Assembly (NCBI GenBank): GCA_026874595.1
Contig: CM049311.1
Location: 43,711,676-43,775,675 of the forward strand
DNA: 64,000 nt
Direction of reading: 5' to 3'
From: Sipunculus nudus
Taxonomy: Eukaryota; Annelida; Sipuncula; Golfingiida; Sipunculidae
Part shown: positions 37,441 through 49,870 of the stretch, one piece after another
How positions within the stretch are numbered: the first letter of the stretch is position 1
Layout: each line of letters opens with the position of its first letter
Translations under genes and position numbers: made by a program
The notes under the pieces: generated by a model
Database searches by the model: none
Told to the model about the DNA's origin: nothing
What the model saw: the letters and a program-made list of their open reading frames with translations, nothing else

Positions 37441-37900
37441 AAAAACATGTTTGTATTAGATCCTCATTTTTTTATTTTAAGTTTAATTTCTATACATTTC
37501 CAATATAATATATATTTCTGAATATAAAAGTTGATTCATAATTCTAAATTGCATCATCATAAATCTCAATTTTGTCATATAACACCACATCATGCATACA
37601 AATGTATATTTATATATTCATAGGGGGGGGGGGGGGTGTTATGAGAACAACTGTACACCTGTCAAAGCAGGGGATCTCCCCCAGTGACTGTAACAAATCA
37701 GGAACCCTGGCATAGCTGACTTCCAGTGACCTGGAGTGGCCTACCTGCATCTGGAACAAAGCAAGTGACTACAAAAGAGCCTCAAGAAAAAATTCAATAA
37801 CTAGCCTTATTTTCAACCTTTTATTTTCAAATTTCAGATTTAAACAAATTAAATACCTTTGTTTACATGCTGTGAAATTAAATCAACAGTACTCACAAAA
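37441..37900. repeat. Second copy of the 1-870 segment and start of an older A body
   Basis: It matches positions 1-160 and 540-860 and includes a G14 run at 37623-37636. Family A body text follows until the insertion at 37901. Confidence 0.7.
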
Positions 37901-40500
37901 ACAAGGGACCTATGGGTCACGACGCTCAGCTGTTATATATAATATAACATATAAAATATAATTTAGAAATGAGGCACATGCTGGTTTTGTGTGGTAATAA
38001 ATATAAGCTGTATTATGAGTTGTTGTTGTTTAGCTTATGTATGATTTTGATAGTACCTTTGGAGACAGGAAAGAGGATAAATATTATTTATTTTATTAAC
38101 AAATGGAGTACTATTGTCACACAGATTTTGACTTGGCCATATAACTTATAAGCAGAACATATAATATAAGAGTTTAACTATTTATTAAAAAAAATTACAA
38201 ATATTGTCCCAAATATAATTTTTATTAAAAATAATAAGACAATCATGATTTTTTAAAATGAAATATAACTGAAATGATTATCAAAATAATATTAAAGAAT
38301 ATATTCATGAATGCATTCATGAATACATTTTGAAAGTATTTGCACGAGTATTCATATACTTTCATTTTTACCTGAATTCCCATTCTTTATGCAAGAAATT
38401 TTATAATGGAGTACTTAATCATATTCGTATTTAATTACAATTACAAAGTATTCGCACCATGTCTGGTATTTATTCAGTTTTCACCAAACAATGATGTTGA
38501 GAATCCAGAATATACAAAATTCACACATTTAAATAATGATCATAAGTACCTGGTTTTATGGTTTTTATTTATATTAAAAAATAACTGTAAAAAATTCATT
38601 TTGGACTAATTTCACATCAATGTACACACTAGACACAGTAGGAATCTAGATTAATATTATCAACTGCATCTTTGTCTATCATTAATTTCCTTCATATGAT
38701 CCCTAATGATTAGTAATGAATCATATGATTTACTTCTTTATCATTAAAATTGAACTGAATAATGCCATAGGTGACTGCATGGTGTTATTTGGAATACGTG
38801 ACATTCTACCCATCGATACAAGATTCTTATATCATCAGTAACTGCAAGTTAATTTCCTGTTATTATCACCTAACAAATTCCTTTTCTATTTTTCTTTAAT
38901 TTGTTATTAAAAACCAATAAAAATTTATCAATTTATTGTTTATTGTTATGTTGTTGGTTAAAACTACAAGATGAGTTGGGTTGGACACCTGGATCAACTG
39001 TGGCTGGCCATGAGCTGCCTGGATTCCGTGTATGCCTCGCCTCAAGCATGCATAATACAGGTGACTCAAGAGGGGCTGGAGAGAGCCAAAGTCTGACAGG
39101 GTCTCATAAAAAACATTAATGAAAGCTACAATTTTTGGCCAATTTCTTTCAGCTTTCTAAACTAAAAAGCTGAAATCCTTATGTGTGCATGATACTAAAA
39201 TTATATCAACAGTGCTCACAAGAAACAAACGTGCCATGGTCACAGCTGGGCAAAATTTAAGGTACTAATTTTATATTTATACTAATAACTTATAAAATTT
39301 GAAAAATTAAGAACTAATTTTGGGTATTCAATTGAATCTTGATTAAATAATGTTACATCCCTGACAAAAAAATCTCTAGCTTCAGCAATGCCCTTGTTAA
39401 GGGAGTAAATATATTTCTTGATTTTTTACAAAGTGCATTATGTTTGGGATCATAACTTAAAACAATTACGCAATACTGACATCATTCTGGCATGTGCATA
39501 GAGATTGAAAAATATGTATATTATGTATGATTAAAGTCAGATCAGTGGTTTTGACATTTGGCAGTCTTGAAGTGTAACAATGGGTTTTTAATGGAAAAAA
39601 TGAAGTTTTTCATTAATATCTCGAAGGTATTAAGTCCTAGTGACCAAATTCTTGGCATGGTAGGGGATTTTGGAGACATCTAACTGTATGCCGAATTTAA
39701 GGAACTTAGAGCTGAAGCTGGGGAGCTGAGCTCTTGCAAACTGCATAACACTAGCTTGATGTAAACAATATGTTACATGGTGCTTGAAAACTTGAATAAA
39801 ATCTACAGTTTTTGATCAACTGGTTTCAAATTTTTGGTGTTAACAGTTGAAATGCTAACAAAAACATGCTGTGAAAATTAAAACCACAGTACTTACAGGA
39901 AAAAAACGTGCCATGGTCAAATTTGGGCAAAATTTAAGGTACCAATGTTTTATTTTTATTAATATTTTGAAAAAATTTAAAAGATTTTCATCTCATTTTC
40001 GGTATACAATTTACTTTTGATTAATTAAAGTTATATTACTGGAAAAAAGGTCCATAGCTTTAACATTTTTTGTGTTAAGTGATCAAATATCTTTCCTGAT
40101 TTTTTACAAAATGCATTATGTTTGGGCCCATAACTTTTTAAAATTAAATAATACAGATATAATTTCTGGCATGTACATAGGAACTATATAGAGGAATATT
40201 TATGGTAAATATGAGGAAAAACAGATGAGTGGTTTTGATATTAGGCAGTCCTGAAGTGTGAAAATAGGTTTTTAATTAAAAATTGAGGTTTTTCCTTAAT
40301 TTCTCAAAGGAAGGAAGTTGCAAAGACCCAGTTTTCGGCTTGGTAGGAGATCTTGGGGACATCTAACATTATGCTGAATTTTGGATTCCTAGGTCTTACG
40401 GTTTAAAAACGTGCCACATCTAGAGACGGACGGACAGACGGACGGACGACGGACAATGGACCATGACTATAGCCCAGATGACTTATAGTCAGCTGAGCTA
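37901..40500 (+). mobile_element. HINE-like element, family A, complete
   Basis: The head is ACAAGGGACCTATGGGTCAC followed by GACGCTCAGCTG; two internal units, a short ACGG run and a hairpin ending at 40500 follow. It splits AGTACTCACAA/AAACGTGCCATGG-type sequence of an older A body. Confidence 0.85.
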
Positions 40501-43177
40501 ATAAACGTGCCATGGTCAAAGTTGGGTAAAATTTAAGATACTGATTTTATGTTTATGCTAATACCTTAAACAAAGTTATATACTTTAAATTCTCAAGCTT
40601 CAATAATTTTCATGTTATGTGAGTAAATATTTTTCCTGATTTAAATTTTTGGGCCCATAACTTAAAGAAATTAAACTTTACAGACTTAATTTCTGGCATG
40701 TGTATAGGAAATATATAAAAGAATACTCCTGATAAATATTAAGAACAAGGCCTACAGGCCTAATGCGAACCTGTGCAAAGTTAAGGAGTATGAATGGAGG
40801 TTTATTTTTAAATTTAATATTGATCCTCTCAAGTCCTGCATATTTACCTTAGTCATTATGATTTCAGCAAAATAAACGTTTCGGACCTGCAAGTTTCAGA
40901 CTAGGACATTTTAAAACTATGTGTATCCGCAGAAATCAGAGTGGGACGGGTGAAGTGAGGCATGGATTAAGCGGCAAAGGGAATAGAGTGAGGTGTGATG
41001 CACATTAGCATGGATGTCTGCAGTGTAATCATGAATGTAGGTGGTGCCACCTGTCATAAAATCGAGAAAGCTGTCCAGGATGTATAAACCTGCAAAATTT
41101 CAGGTGGAAAAGTCAAACCACTGCTGAGATATGAGTGATTTTTTCGCAAGGCAGATAAACAGATGGACGCTGTGCATAAGTGGTTGCAGGTGGTGCCATC
41201 AGTTTTGCCTATGATGAAGAGCTATGTGAGATCTATACACATGCAAAATTTTGCACCATCAGTCAAACGGTTCCTGAGATATGAGCTTGGATGTCTGCAG
41301 AGTAAACATGAATGTAGGTGGTGCCACCTGTAAAAAAATCGAGAAAGCTGTTCAGGATGTATAAACCTGCAAAAATTCAGGTGGATAAGTCAAACCACTG
41401 CTGAGATATGAGTGATTTATCCCAAGGCAGATGAACAGATGGACGCTGTGCATAAATGGTTGCAGGTGGCCCTACCAGTTTTGCCTACAATGAAGAGCTA
41501 TGTGAGATCTATAAACATGCAAAATTTTGGCTCAATCGGTCAAATGGTTCCTGAGATATGAGCTTGGATGTCTGCAGAGTAAACATGAATGTAGGTGGCG
41601 CCACCTGTCATAAAATTGAGAAAGTTGTCCAGCATGTATAAACCTGCAAAATTTCAGGTGAATTAGTCAAACCACTGCTGAGATATGAGTGATTTTATCC
41701 CAAGGCAGATGAACAGATGAAGGCTGTGCAAAAATGGTTGCAGGTGGCGCCACAATTTATAGTGTATGTTATAAAGCTATCAAAGGGCTACATTTGTGCA
41801 AAATTTTTAGCCTGATCGGTCAAATGGTTCCCGAAATATGTGGGTTTATGTGTGGAAACAGACGCACAAATGGAAGCTGGGCAGTGAGGAAAGGTCAGAG
41901 GTCAACCAAAAATGAGGGTGCAGCAGTTCACATGTGACCCTATGATAAACCCAATTTGCTTAAAATGCAAACCAAGTTTTTTCAAACAGTTGAAAGATAT
42001 AGTTCCAATAATCTTGGAATTCGGCATCTAGACATTGGTTCCAGATGTCTAGATGCTGTGTCTAGATGTCTAGACACATTGTCTAGACATCCGCCAGAGC
42101 CAGGTCAGTTGCCATGGTGATGTCTGGACCCCCACCTGTTTGTACTCTATGACCTCTTGACTTGGCTGCTGAAGCTCAGCATGTTGTCAAATCTGTTTTC
42201 AAACACAGAAAGCCTTTTACAATTGGCTACAATGCTTTTTTAAAGCTGTATTTTTCCAATCTATTCTTATAAAAAAAACTGGCAGAACTCTACCATAGAA
42301 TAATTCTTGTAAAGTTTAAACCAATCAGCTTAACAGTTTCATCATAAATCAGTGTATAAGCTAGAAGAGTTTAAAATTACATTTTCGCTTGTAAAAAACA
42401 CATCAATTTAGGTGGCGCCACCAATACCTCAATTTCAGATATGACATATGTGACAAACATTGGTATAAAATTTGGTGATTATAGCTCTAGCCGTTTCTGA
42501 GATTTTAATTTTAGTGTGCTTTTTTGAACAGATGACTTAGTTCAACCTCCTGTAACTTGGCCAAAAATCTCCGAACTGGAACCATTTGAACAAACTTGAG
42601 AAAGATTAATCCAGGGATCATTTTTGTGAAATATTGGACAATTTAGCTGGACAGTTTCATAGAAGAAGATTTTTAAAGCTTTTTTAGCTTTTTCCCTATA
42701 AAATCTAAGAAAATGCAGTTAGAAAAAAAAATAAACAAAATCTGATAGAGTTTTTCTGATGACTGATTATTAGCAAAAAATTTGGTGATGCTAGCTTTTG
42801 CCGTTTTTGAGATGGCTATGGTAAATATACAGAGGAGGCACAACGCACAACACACAACGGAAGACGCCACACCATCGTTTGCTAAAAACAGATAAGTGGT
42901 TTTGATATTAGGCAGTCTTGAAGTGTAATAATAGGTTTTAATGGAAATTTGAAGTTTTTCCTTAATTTTAGAAGGACCGAAGTCACAGTGACCCAGTTTT
43001 CTGTTTGGTAGGAGATTTTGGGGACATCTAACAGTATGCTGAATTTCAGATTGGTAGGTCCAACGGTGTCGAAACGTGCCTGTCTTACGGATGGATGCCA
43101 GGACAGACAGACAGATGGACGGACAACGTACAATGGACCACGACTATAGCTCAGATGACTTATAGTCAGCTGAGCTA
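40501..43177 (+). mobile_element. Older family A body resumed (40501-40744 and 42886-43177), with a B element inside
   Basis: 40501-40744 continues the host copy of the 37901 insertion up to ATAAATATTAAGA. After the B element the sequence resumes AACAGATAAGTGGTTTTGAT and ends with the A hairpin at 43177. Confidence 0.75.
40745..42885 (+). mobile_element. HINE-like element, family B
   Basis: The head is ACAAGGCCTACAGGCCTAATGCGAACCTGTG. It has a long array of ~280-bp units with GGTGGCGCCACC (41594-41605, 42411-42422) and the TCTAGA cluster. The tail is truncated: CACACCATCG is followed directly by TTTGCTAA, so the inverted CACAGGTTCGC is mostly lost. Confidence 0.8.
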
Positions 43178-44320
43178 ATTATACAAGGAGCAAAACTGGA
43201 GTTGGGAATGTTTAATTTTATTATCTGAAATAAAAGAATCAGTAATATAAATTTTGATTATTTACCCAGTATCACGTAACAGCTGATAAAGCCAGGAGTT
43301 TTAGTGTCATTAGTCAAACATATTGACGTCTTTAATGAGCACTTGTCTGAGTAATATTTTAATTTTTGACATATTTCATATTTTTTTTAATTTTGTAATA
43401 AATATAAACCAACAAATTAAACAATGGAAAAGACCTGGAAATTTATATTAATTTAATATAATCAACTGCATCCTTGTCTATCATTAACTTGCTTCATATA
43501 ATCCCTAATAGTAAACAACAATTTTTATTTAATTATTTATTTTTCATTTTTATGATTTAAATGAAAGAAATACCCAATGGTGACTGTATGGCGTCATTTA
43601 AAATACATTTTTCAGCCATCGATGGAAGATCGATCCATAAAATTCCCTGTTACTCATTAACTATAAAATTCATTTTCCATTTATTTTCTTAAAGTTGTTA
43701 TTATAAACCAATAATTTTTTTTATTTATGTTTATTGTTATGTTTTTCGGCCAAAACAACTTCTAGAGGAGGGGGTTGGACAGTTTGATCCAGCTGAAGCC
43801 ACCAAAGAGCTGGCTGTCTGCAGTGTATGCCTCACTCCAAGCATGCATAATTGGCCTGAAAGGTCAATATGGGGACATATAGAGGGGCTTCAGTATAGCC
43901 TTGGTGTGACATGGTCTCATAAAAACTGTAATAAAAGCTACAGTTTTTGGTCATTCCTTTCAAATTTCAGAATTTAGAAGGTGAAATCCTTATGTGTGCA
44001 TGATATGAAAATTAAATCAACAACTCTTACAGGAAAAAACGTGCCACGGCCAAAATTAAGCAAAATTTAAGGTACTGATTTTATATTTTGCAAATAACTT
44101 ATAAAATTTGTAATATTCAGATCTTATTTCCCATATACAATTGAATCTTGATTAAACGAAGTTATATCCCTTAAAAAAAGCTTCAGCTTCAGCAATTCTT
44201 ATGTTAAGTGAGTAAATATATTTCCTGAATTTTTACAAGGTGCATCATGTTCGGGGCCATAAGTTCAACAAATTACACAATAACAATTAAGACATGAAGG
44301 CACACCTTTCTTCCCTAATA
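43178..44320 (+). repeat. Diverged family A body
   Basis: It resembles 12440-12790 and 14710-15300 (ATTATACAAGGAG, TAAAAGCTACAGTTTTTGG, GTGCCACGGCC). There is no 5' terminus; it is cut by the LINE fragment. Confidence 0.6.
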
Positions 44321-45030
44321 GATAAGATAAGATATAGTTTATTGCTATATATATGTAATAAAATCATCACATACAATAGTATTTGGCTCGACTGACTTGC
44401 TTAAACAATCACATTAAACAAGAAATAATAAAATAAAATTGTGTATGAAAAAAAAAGACATCTGACTAAAAATATTTGACTAGGTTAGTGTGCTGCAAGT
44501 GGTTTATTCAACTGCTGAACGGCCTATGTGTATGTAGTAGTTTGAGTTCTTTTGGAGTTGCCTGATAGCGACCTATAGTGAACCCCCAATATCACTTTTT
44601 TAAACAAATAGTTTGCTGGATGACTATGGACCTCTAAAATATCATTTGCTTTCTTCAACAATAGTGTTTGAGATATGGAGTCGTCAGTGGGTTAAGGAAC
44701 CCCAATGATCCTCTCAGTTGTTCTAACTAACCTCAAAAGACGGTTCCTTTCCTCGACAGTTATACAACCTCCTCATACAGTGACTGACAACGTCAGGACA
44801 CCCCCAATTACTGCCCAATAAAACTTTTAAAATAGGATCGGTTGGCTAAGCCCAAAATCTCTTAGGTTCCTTAGAAAGAATAATCTTTGTTGTGCATTCT
44901 TTACACACTAATTAACATTTTCAGCCCATTTAAAATCAGTAGAAATATAAATTCCCATAAATTTAAAATAGTCAACAATTTCAACCTTTAAGCCATCAAT
45001 TACTACAGGTAATATTTCAGTTTTCTTAAT
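44321..45030 (-). pseudogene. 5'-truncated LINE, 3' end of the reverse transcriptase ORF (CR1/L2-like)
   Basis: On the minus strand, broken frames give PVVIDGLKVEIVDYFKFMGI (about 44930-45022), then EERNRLLRLVRTTERIIGVP (about 44696-44755), then KKANDILEVHSHPANYLF. This is the order seen downstream of the RT catalytic domain in CR1/L2-type non-LTR retrotransposons. Frameshifts and stops interrupt it. The element ends in a short 3' tail of GATAA units (plus 44321-44335), as is usual for this group, and is 5'-truncated near 45030. The clade is a judgement from text similarity only. Confidence 0.7.
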
Positions 45031-45463
45031 TCAGGTTTCCAAGAAGACTTCTCATGGACCTCCCTGGATGTCAAGTAAGAAGTTTCTAGGTTATAGTGGT
45101 TATGATGTATGCCCTGTTAAGAGACGACTGCATCTTTAAAGGTTTCAAAAGAATAGAAAAAAATTCCTAAAAATTAAAACATTAACAGGGGTAATGACAC
45201 TCTGCTGACCAGGAACACATTCACAAAGAAATGTTATCATCTGAATGCCAAAGTTTGTATGTGGTATCCAAATTCAGCATATAAGGTCAGAGGATATGAG
45301 AACAGAGGCATAATTTCAGGTTTCCAAGGAGATTTTTACAGACCTCCCAGGATGTCAAGTTAAATGATTGCAGGGGCAATGGTAACCATATGTGCCCTGT
45401 TAACTGACGACCACATCTTTGAAGGTCTCAAAAATAGGGTAAAAAGGTGTAAATTTTTTTTTA
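45031..45463 (+). repeat. A1b-type unit fragment
   Basis: It contains CAGGTTTCCAAGAAGACTTC, CCTGGATGTCAAGT and CTTTGAAGGTCTCAAAAATA, as in the A1b units at 7.4-8.0 kb. Confidence 0.55.
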
Positions 45464-46188
45464 ACATGGGACCCTTAGGTAACGGCGCTCAGCTGATTGT
45501 GACGGTTACAACTGCATCACCATAGATTTTTTGAAGTTGCAATAAAAATACTATCCTAAGTGCTCAGGAACTAGGGCTCAATGATGGGGGGGGGGGGGGG
45601 GGGGTTACAACACCTTTGGATAGAATTACTGAATACAGAATTAAATTCAATTATGCTTACAGGGACTGGTGGGAGTAACAGCACCTCTGCATAAACGTAA
45701 AGGATAAAATTTAATTTAAATGAAATTATTTTTAAATATTTAAAAACAGGCAGAGGGATGGAAAACAAAGCAAATAACTTTAATATCCATTCTACTGAGA
45801 CAGGAAAGTAATGAACAAATATTTGCATTAGATCCTATTTTTTCTTTTGTTATGTCATTTTTTTTAAGTTTATAAATTTTACTATATATTTACAGTATAT
45901 CATATATATCTAAATATTTAAATTGATTCACAAATCTAAATTGCATCAACATTTATACTTTATTTAGTCAGGTAACATCACATTTTGCACACAGATATAT
46001 TTATTTTTTTTTTATAAAATATATTTTTTAAATTTGCAAAGCAATAAATATATGAAAATAACACTCCAGAATTCAAAATTTTAAATTGCACCATTATTTA
46101 TCCATGATTTGTTTTATAATATCTAATTATGCCTACTGATGGGTTAAATTATATTTTGTTTAATTATTTTAAAGGAAATAAATTCTTA
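45464..46188 (+). repeat. Diverged A-like 5' end followed by a poly-G repeat unit
   Basis: It opens with AACATGGGACCCTTAGGTAACG and GCTCAGCTG, a decayed A head. A G19 run (45586-45604) and text shared with 1-420 and 35.6-37.4 kb follow. No gene. Confidence 0.55.
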
Positions 46189-48697
46189 ACAAGGCCTACA
46201 GGCCTAATGCGAACCTGTGTAATGAGATTACACCAGGTATAATGCTTCAATGCTGGACCATTACTTTTCAAGAACATGTGTAACATGTATATGAACAATG
46301 CAAGTACTAAAAACTTAGAACAAAAAACAATTAAACAAACATCACTGCTGCAATTCTGGCATGGGTGCACACAACACAAAAACTAGAAAATGGGTAGTCA
46401 ACAAGCGACTACGTGTATTGCCAAAATCAGAGTAGAAAAGGTGAAGTGGGGCATGGATTGAGTGGCAAGGGGAAATAGAGTGAGGTGTGCTGCATAATAG
46501 CCTGGATGTCTGCAGTCGAAATGTGTATGTAGGTTGCACCGCCTACCCCAAAATCAAGAATGCTGTCCAAGATGTATAAAATGCAAAATTTTAGGCAGAT
46601 AAGTCAAACCACTACTGAGTTATGAGTGACTTTAGCCCACGGCAGAAAAACAGAAGGACGCTGTGCAAAAATGATTGCAGGTGGCACCACCAGTTTTGCG
46701 TATGATAAAGAGCTATGTAAGATCTATACACATGCAAAATTTCAGAGGGATATGTCAAACCAGTCCTGAGATATAGCCTGAATGTCTGCAGCGTATACAT
46801 GAATGTAGGTGGCGTCACTTGCCAAAAAATCCAGATAGCTATCCAAGATGTATAAACATGCAAAATTTTAGGCAGATATGTCAAACCACTGCCTAGAAAT
46901 GAGTGATTTTATCCCACGGCAAACAAACAGACAGACGCTCTGCAAAAATAGTTGCAGGTGGCACCACCAGTTTTGCATATGATAAAGTGCTATGTGAGAT
47001 CTATAAACTTGTAAAATTTTTGCACAATCGGTCAAATGGTTCCTGAGAAATGAGCTTGGATGTCTGCAGTGTAAATGTGAATGTAGGTTGCGCCACCTGT
47101 CATAAAATCAAGAAAGCTGTCAAGGATGTATATGCCTGCAAAATTTCAGGTGGATAAGTCAAACCACTGCCAAAATATGAGTGATTTTATCCCATGGCAG
47201 ATGAACAGATGGACGCTGTGCAAAAATGATTGCAGGTGGCGCCACCAGTTTTGCGTATGATAAAGAGCTATGGGAGATCTATACACATGCAAAATTTTGG
47301 CCCAACTGGTCAAACGGTTCCGGAGATATGAGCTTTGATGTCTGCAGCTTAAACGTGAATGTAGGTGGCGCCATCTGTCATAAAATCGAGAAATTGTCCA
47401 GAATGTATACACATGCAAAATTTCAGGTGGATAAGTCCAACCAATGCAGAGATATGAGTGTTTTCATCTCAAGGCAGATAAACGGATGGACGCTGTGCAA
47501 AAATGGTTGCAGGTGGCACCACCATTTTTAGTGTATGTGATAAAGCTTTCCAAGGGCTACATTTGTGCAAATTCTTTCGGCTAATTAGTCAAACGGTTCC
47601 CGAGATATGTGGGTTTATGTGTGGAAACAGACGCACAAATGGACGCCTGGCAGAGAGGAATGGTCAGAGGTCAACCAAAAATAAGGGTGCATCAGTTCAC
47701 ATGTGACCGATCATAATTCCGAATTTTAAAAAATTCTGCCCGGTGGTTATGGAGGAGTTCTCCGGAAACCTATGCGGTGATGGCGGCAGCATCTGCGTGC
47801 GACTGAAAACATAGTATCCGCAAAACTCTGTTTTGGCGGATACAATGATTGTAGCTGGCACCACCAGTCTTATATACAATGAAGAGATATATACATATGC
47901 CCAATGTCAGACTGATATGTCAAACCCCTCCTGTAAAATAAGCAGGGACATACACTGTGCAAAAATTATTGTAGGTGGCGCCACCAGTCTTGTACACTAT
48001 AAAGCTACCCGATATGTATAAACATGCCCAATTTTAGGCTGATGTATCAAATTCCACTGTAGAAATGAGCAGGTGCATACACATCAAAAGTCAATGTAGG
48101 TTGCACCACCTGTCTTGTAAGTGACGCATAGACAGGTCAAAATATCAGTCCAATACATCAAACTTCCCCAGAGTTTGATGCACTGGGCTGACAAGGCTTA
48201 GGTGAGTAAGGCAGTTGCCCCCGAATGACCTGGGACAAATTGCTGCCTCAAGCTAATGCAATGAGTGAACTCTTGACCTGCACCTGGCTAGACTGAGTGA
48301 ACTTTTGACCTGTACCTGGCTGCACTGAGTGAACTCTTGACCTGTTGCATAATCTGACACAGTTGGCAGTCTGCCAAAGCTATAAATAGATTCAGGCTGA
48401 ACTTTGGTGCCAAATATGATGCAGTGAGCAATATGCCAAAGCTATAAATAGAATGCAGCTACTGCACTGAGTGAACTCTTGACAAATACCTGGCTGCACT
48501 TTTTCCAATCCTGGCACTGTGCCAAAACTATATAGAGAGCTGACATCATCTTGGCTAATGGCCAATATCCAGGCACTGGCAATCTGCCAATGGTAATCCA
48601 AGTGCTGCCATCTGTACACAAAAGTGGTCCCTACTTGAAATAACTTTGAAATTTATTTCCCAAAACAAAATGCTTTTCAGCTGACTTTTTTTATAAA
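46189..48697 (+). mobile_element. Family B element, 5' part, with a long GGTGGCGCCACC array
   Basis: The head is ACAAGGCCTACAGGCCTAATGCGAACCTGTG. About 1.2 kb of ~280-bp units follow, with GGTGGCGCCACC at 47235-47246 and 47984-47995 and several decayed copies. It contains a separate ~112-bp repeat (47731-47842) and is cut at 48698 by another B element. Confidence 0.75.
47731..47842 (+). repeat. ~112-bp repeat D, copy 1
   Basis: It runs from AATTCTGCCCGGTGGTTATG through GGAGTTCTCC to a hairpin with TATCCGC/GCGGATA arms, inner AAAAC/GTTTT and loop TCT. It sits inside a B element and has one other copy (55919-56030). Confidence 0.75.
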
Positions 48698-49870
48698 ACA
48701 AGGCCTACAGACCTAATACGAACCTGTGCATTGGGAAATACAACAGGTATAATGCTTCAATGCTGGACCATTACTTTCATGTATATGAACTATGCAAGTA
48801 CTAAACATTTTGAATAAGAAACAATTACACAAACATCACTGCTGAAATTCTGGCATAGGTGCACACAACACTAAAAAGATTGTAGCTGGCACCACCAGTC
48901 TTGTATACAACGAAGCTATCAGAGATATATAAATAAGCCCAATTTCAGACTGATATATCAAACCCCTCCTGAGAAAACATATGCAAAAGTCATGGTAGGT
49001 GGCGACACCTGTCTTGTGAGCGAGAAAGCCATCAAAGACACATAGACAGGTCAAAATATTAGGCCAATACATCAAATTTACCTTGAGTCTGATGCATGGG
49101 GCTGACCAGGCTTAGGTGAGAAAGGCTGTTGCCCCGAGTGAACTGTGACAAATTGCTTGCTCCGACTACTGCACTGAGTGAACTCATGACCTGCACCTGG
49201 CTAGATGGAATGAACTTTTGACCTGTACCTAGCTGCACTGAGTGAACTCTTGACCTGTTGCATAATCTGTCACAGTTGGCAGTCTGCCAAATCTATAAAT
49301 AGAATGCAGCTACTGCACTGAGTAAACTCCTGACCCATACCTGGCTGCACTGAGTGAACTCTTGACCTGTTGCCTAATCTGATACAGTTGGCAGTCTGCC
49401 AAAGCTATAAATAGATCCAGACTGACCTCTAGCCTGTTGCCAAATCTGAAATAGTAGCCACGTCATTGCATAAGCTCATGCAGGGGCCCTGCCCTGAGGG
49501 GCTTGATACCCATGAAGTGATCACATGGTGCCCATGAGGTGTTCACATGTCACCCATGAGGTGATCACATGCCATGTGCTAGGCTGCACTGATTAAACAC
49601 TTGACCTATATCTGGCTGCACTGAATGAACTCTTGATCTGTTCCCAAATCTGAAACAGTTGGCAGTTTCTCATCCTATTTAAAGATACAGATTCAATCTT
49701 GGCCTGTTGGTATATATGTTTACACCAACTGAAAGACTTTGGTTAAAATTTCCTTTTTCAAGCCCACATATTCATAACTTTTTATCAAAATATCTAGAAT
49801 AATAAAAGATGCAGCACTTTCATTGTTAAAGGTCCAATAGTTCTGCCAAAAATCATTCTAGTAAACTTGA
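48698..49870 (+). mobile_element. Family B element, 5' part
   Basis: The head is ACAAGGCCTACAGACCTAATACGAACCTGTG. The body with 33-bp and GTGATCAC minisatellites is cut at AGTAAACTTGA by the B element at 49871; the same site is uncut near 50960-50975. Confidence 0.75.
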
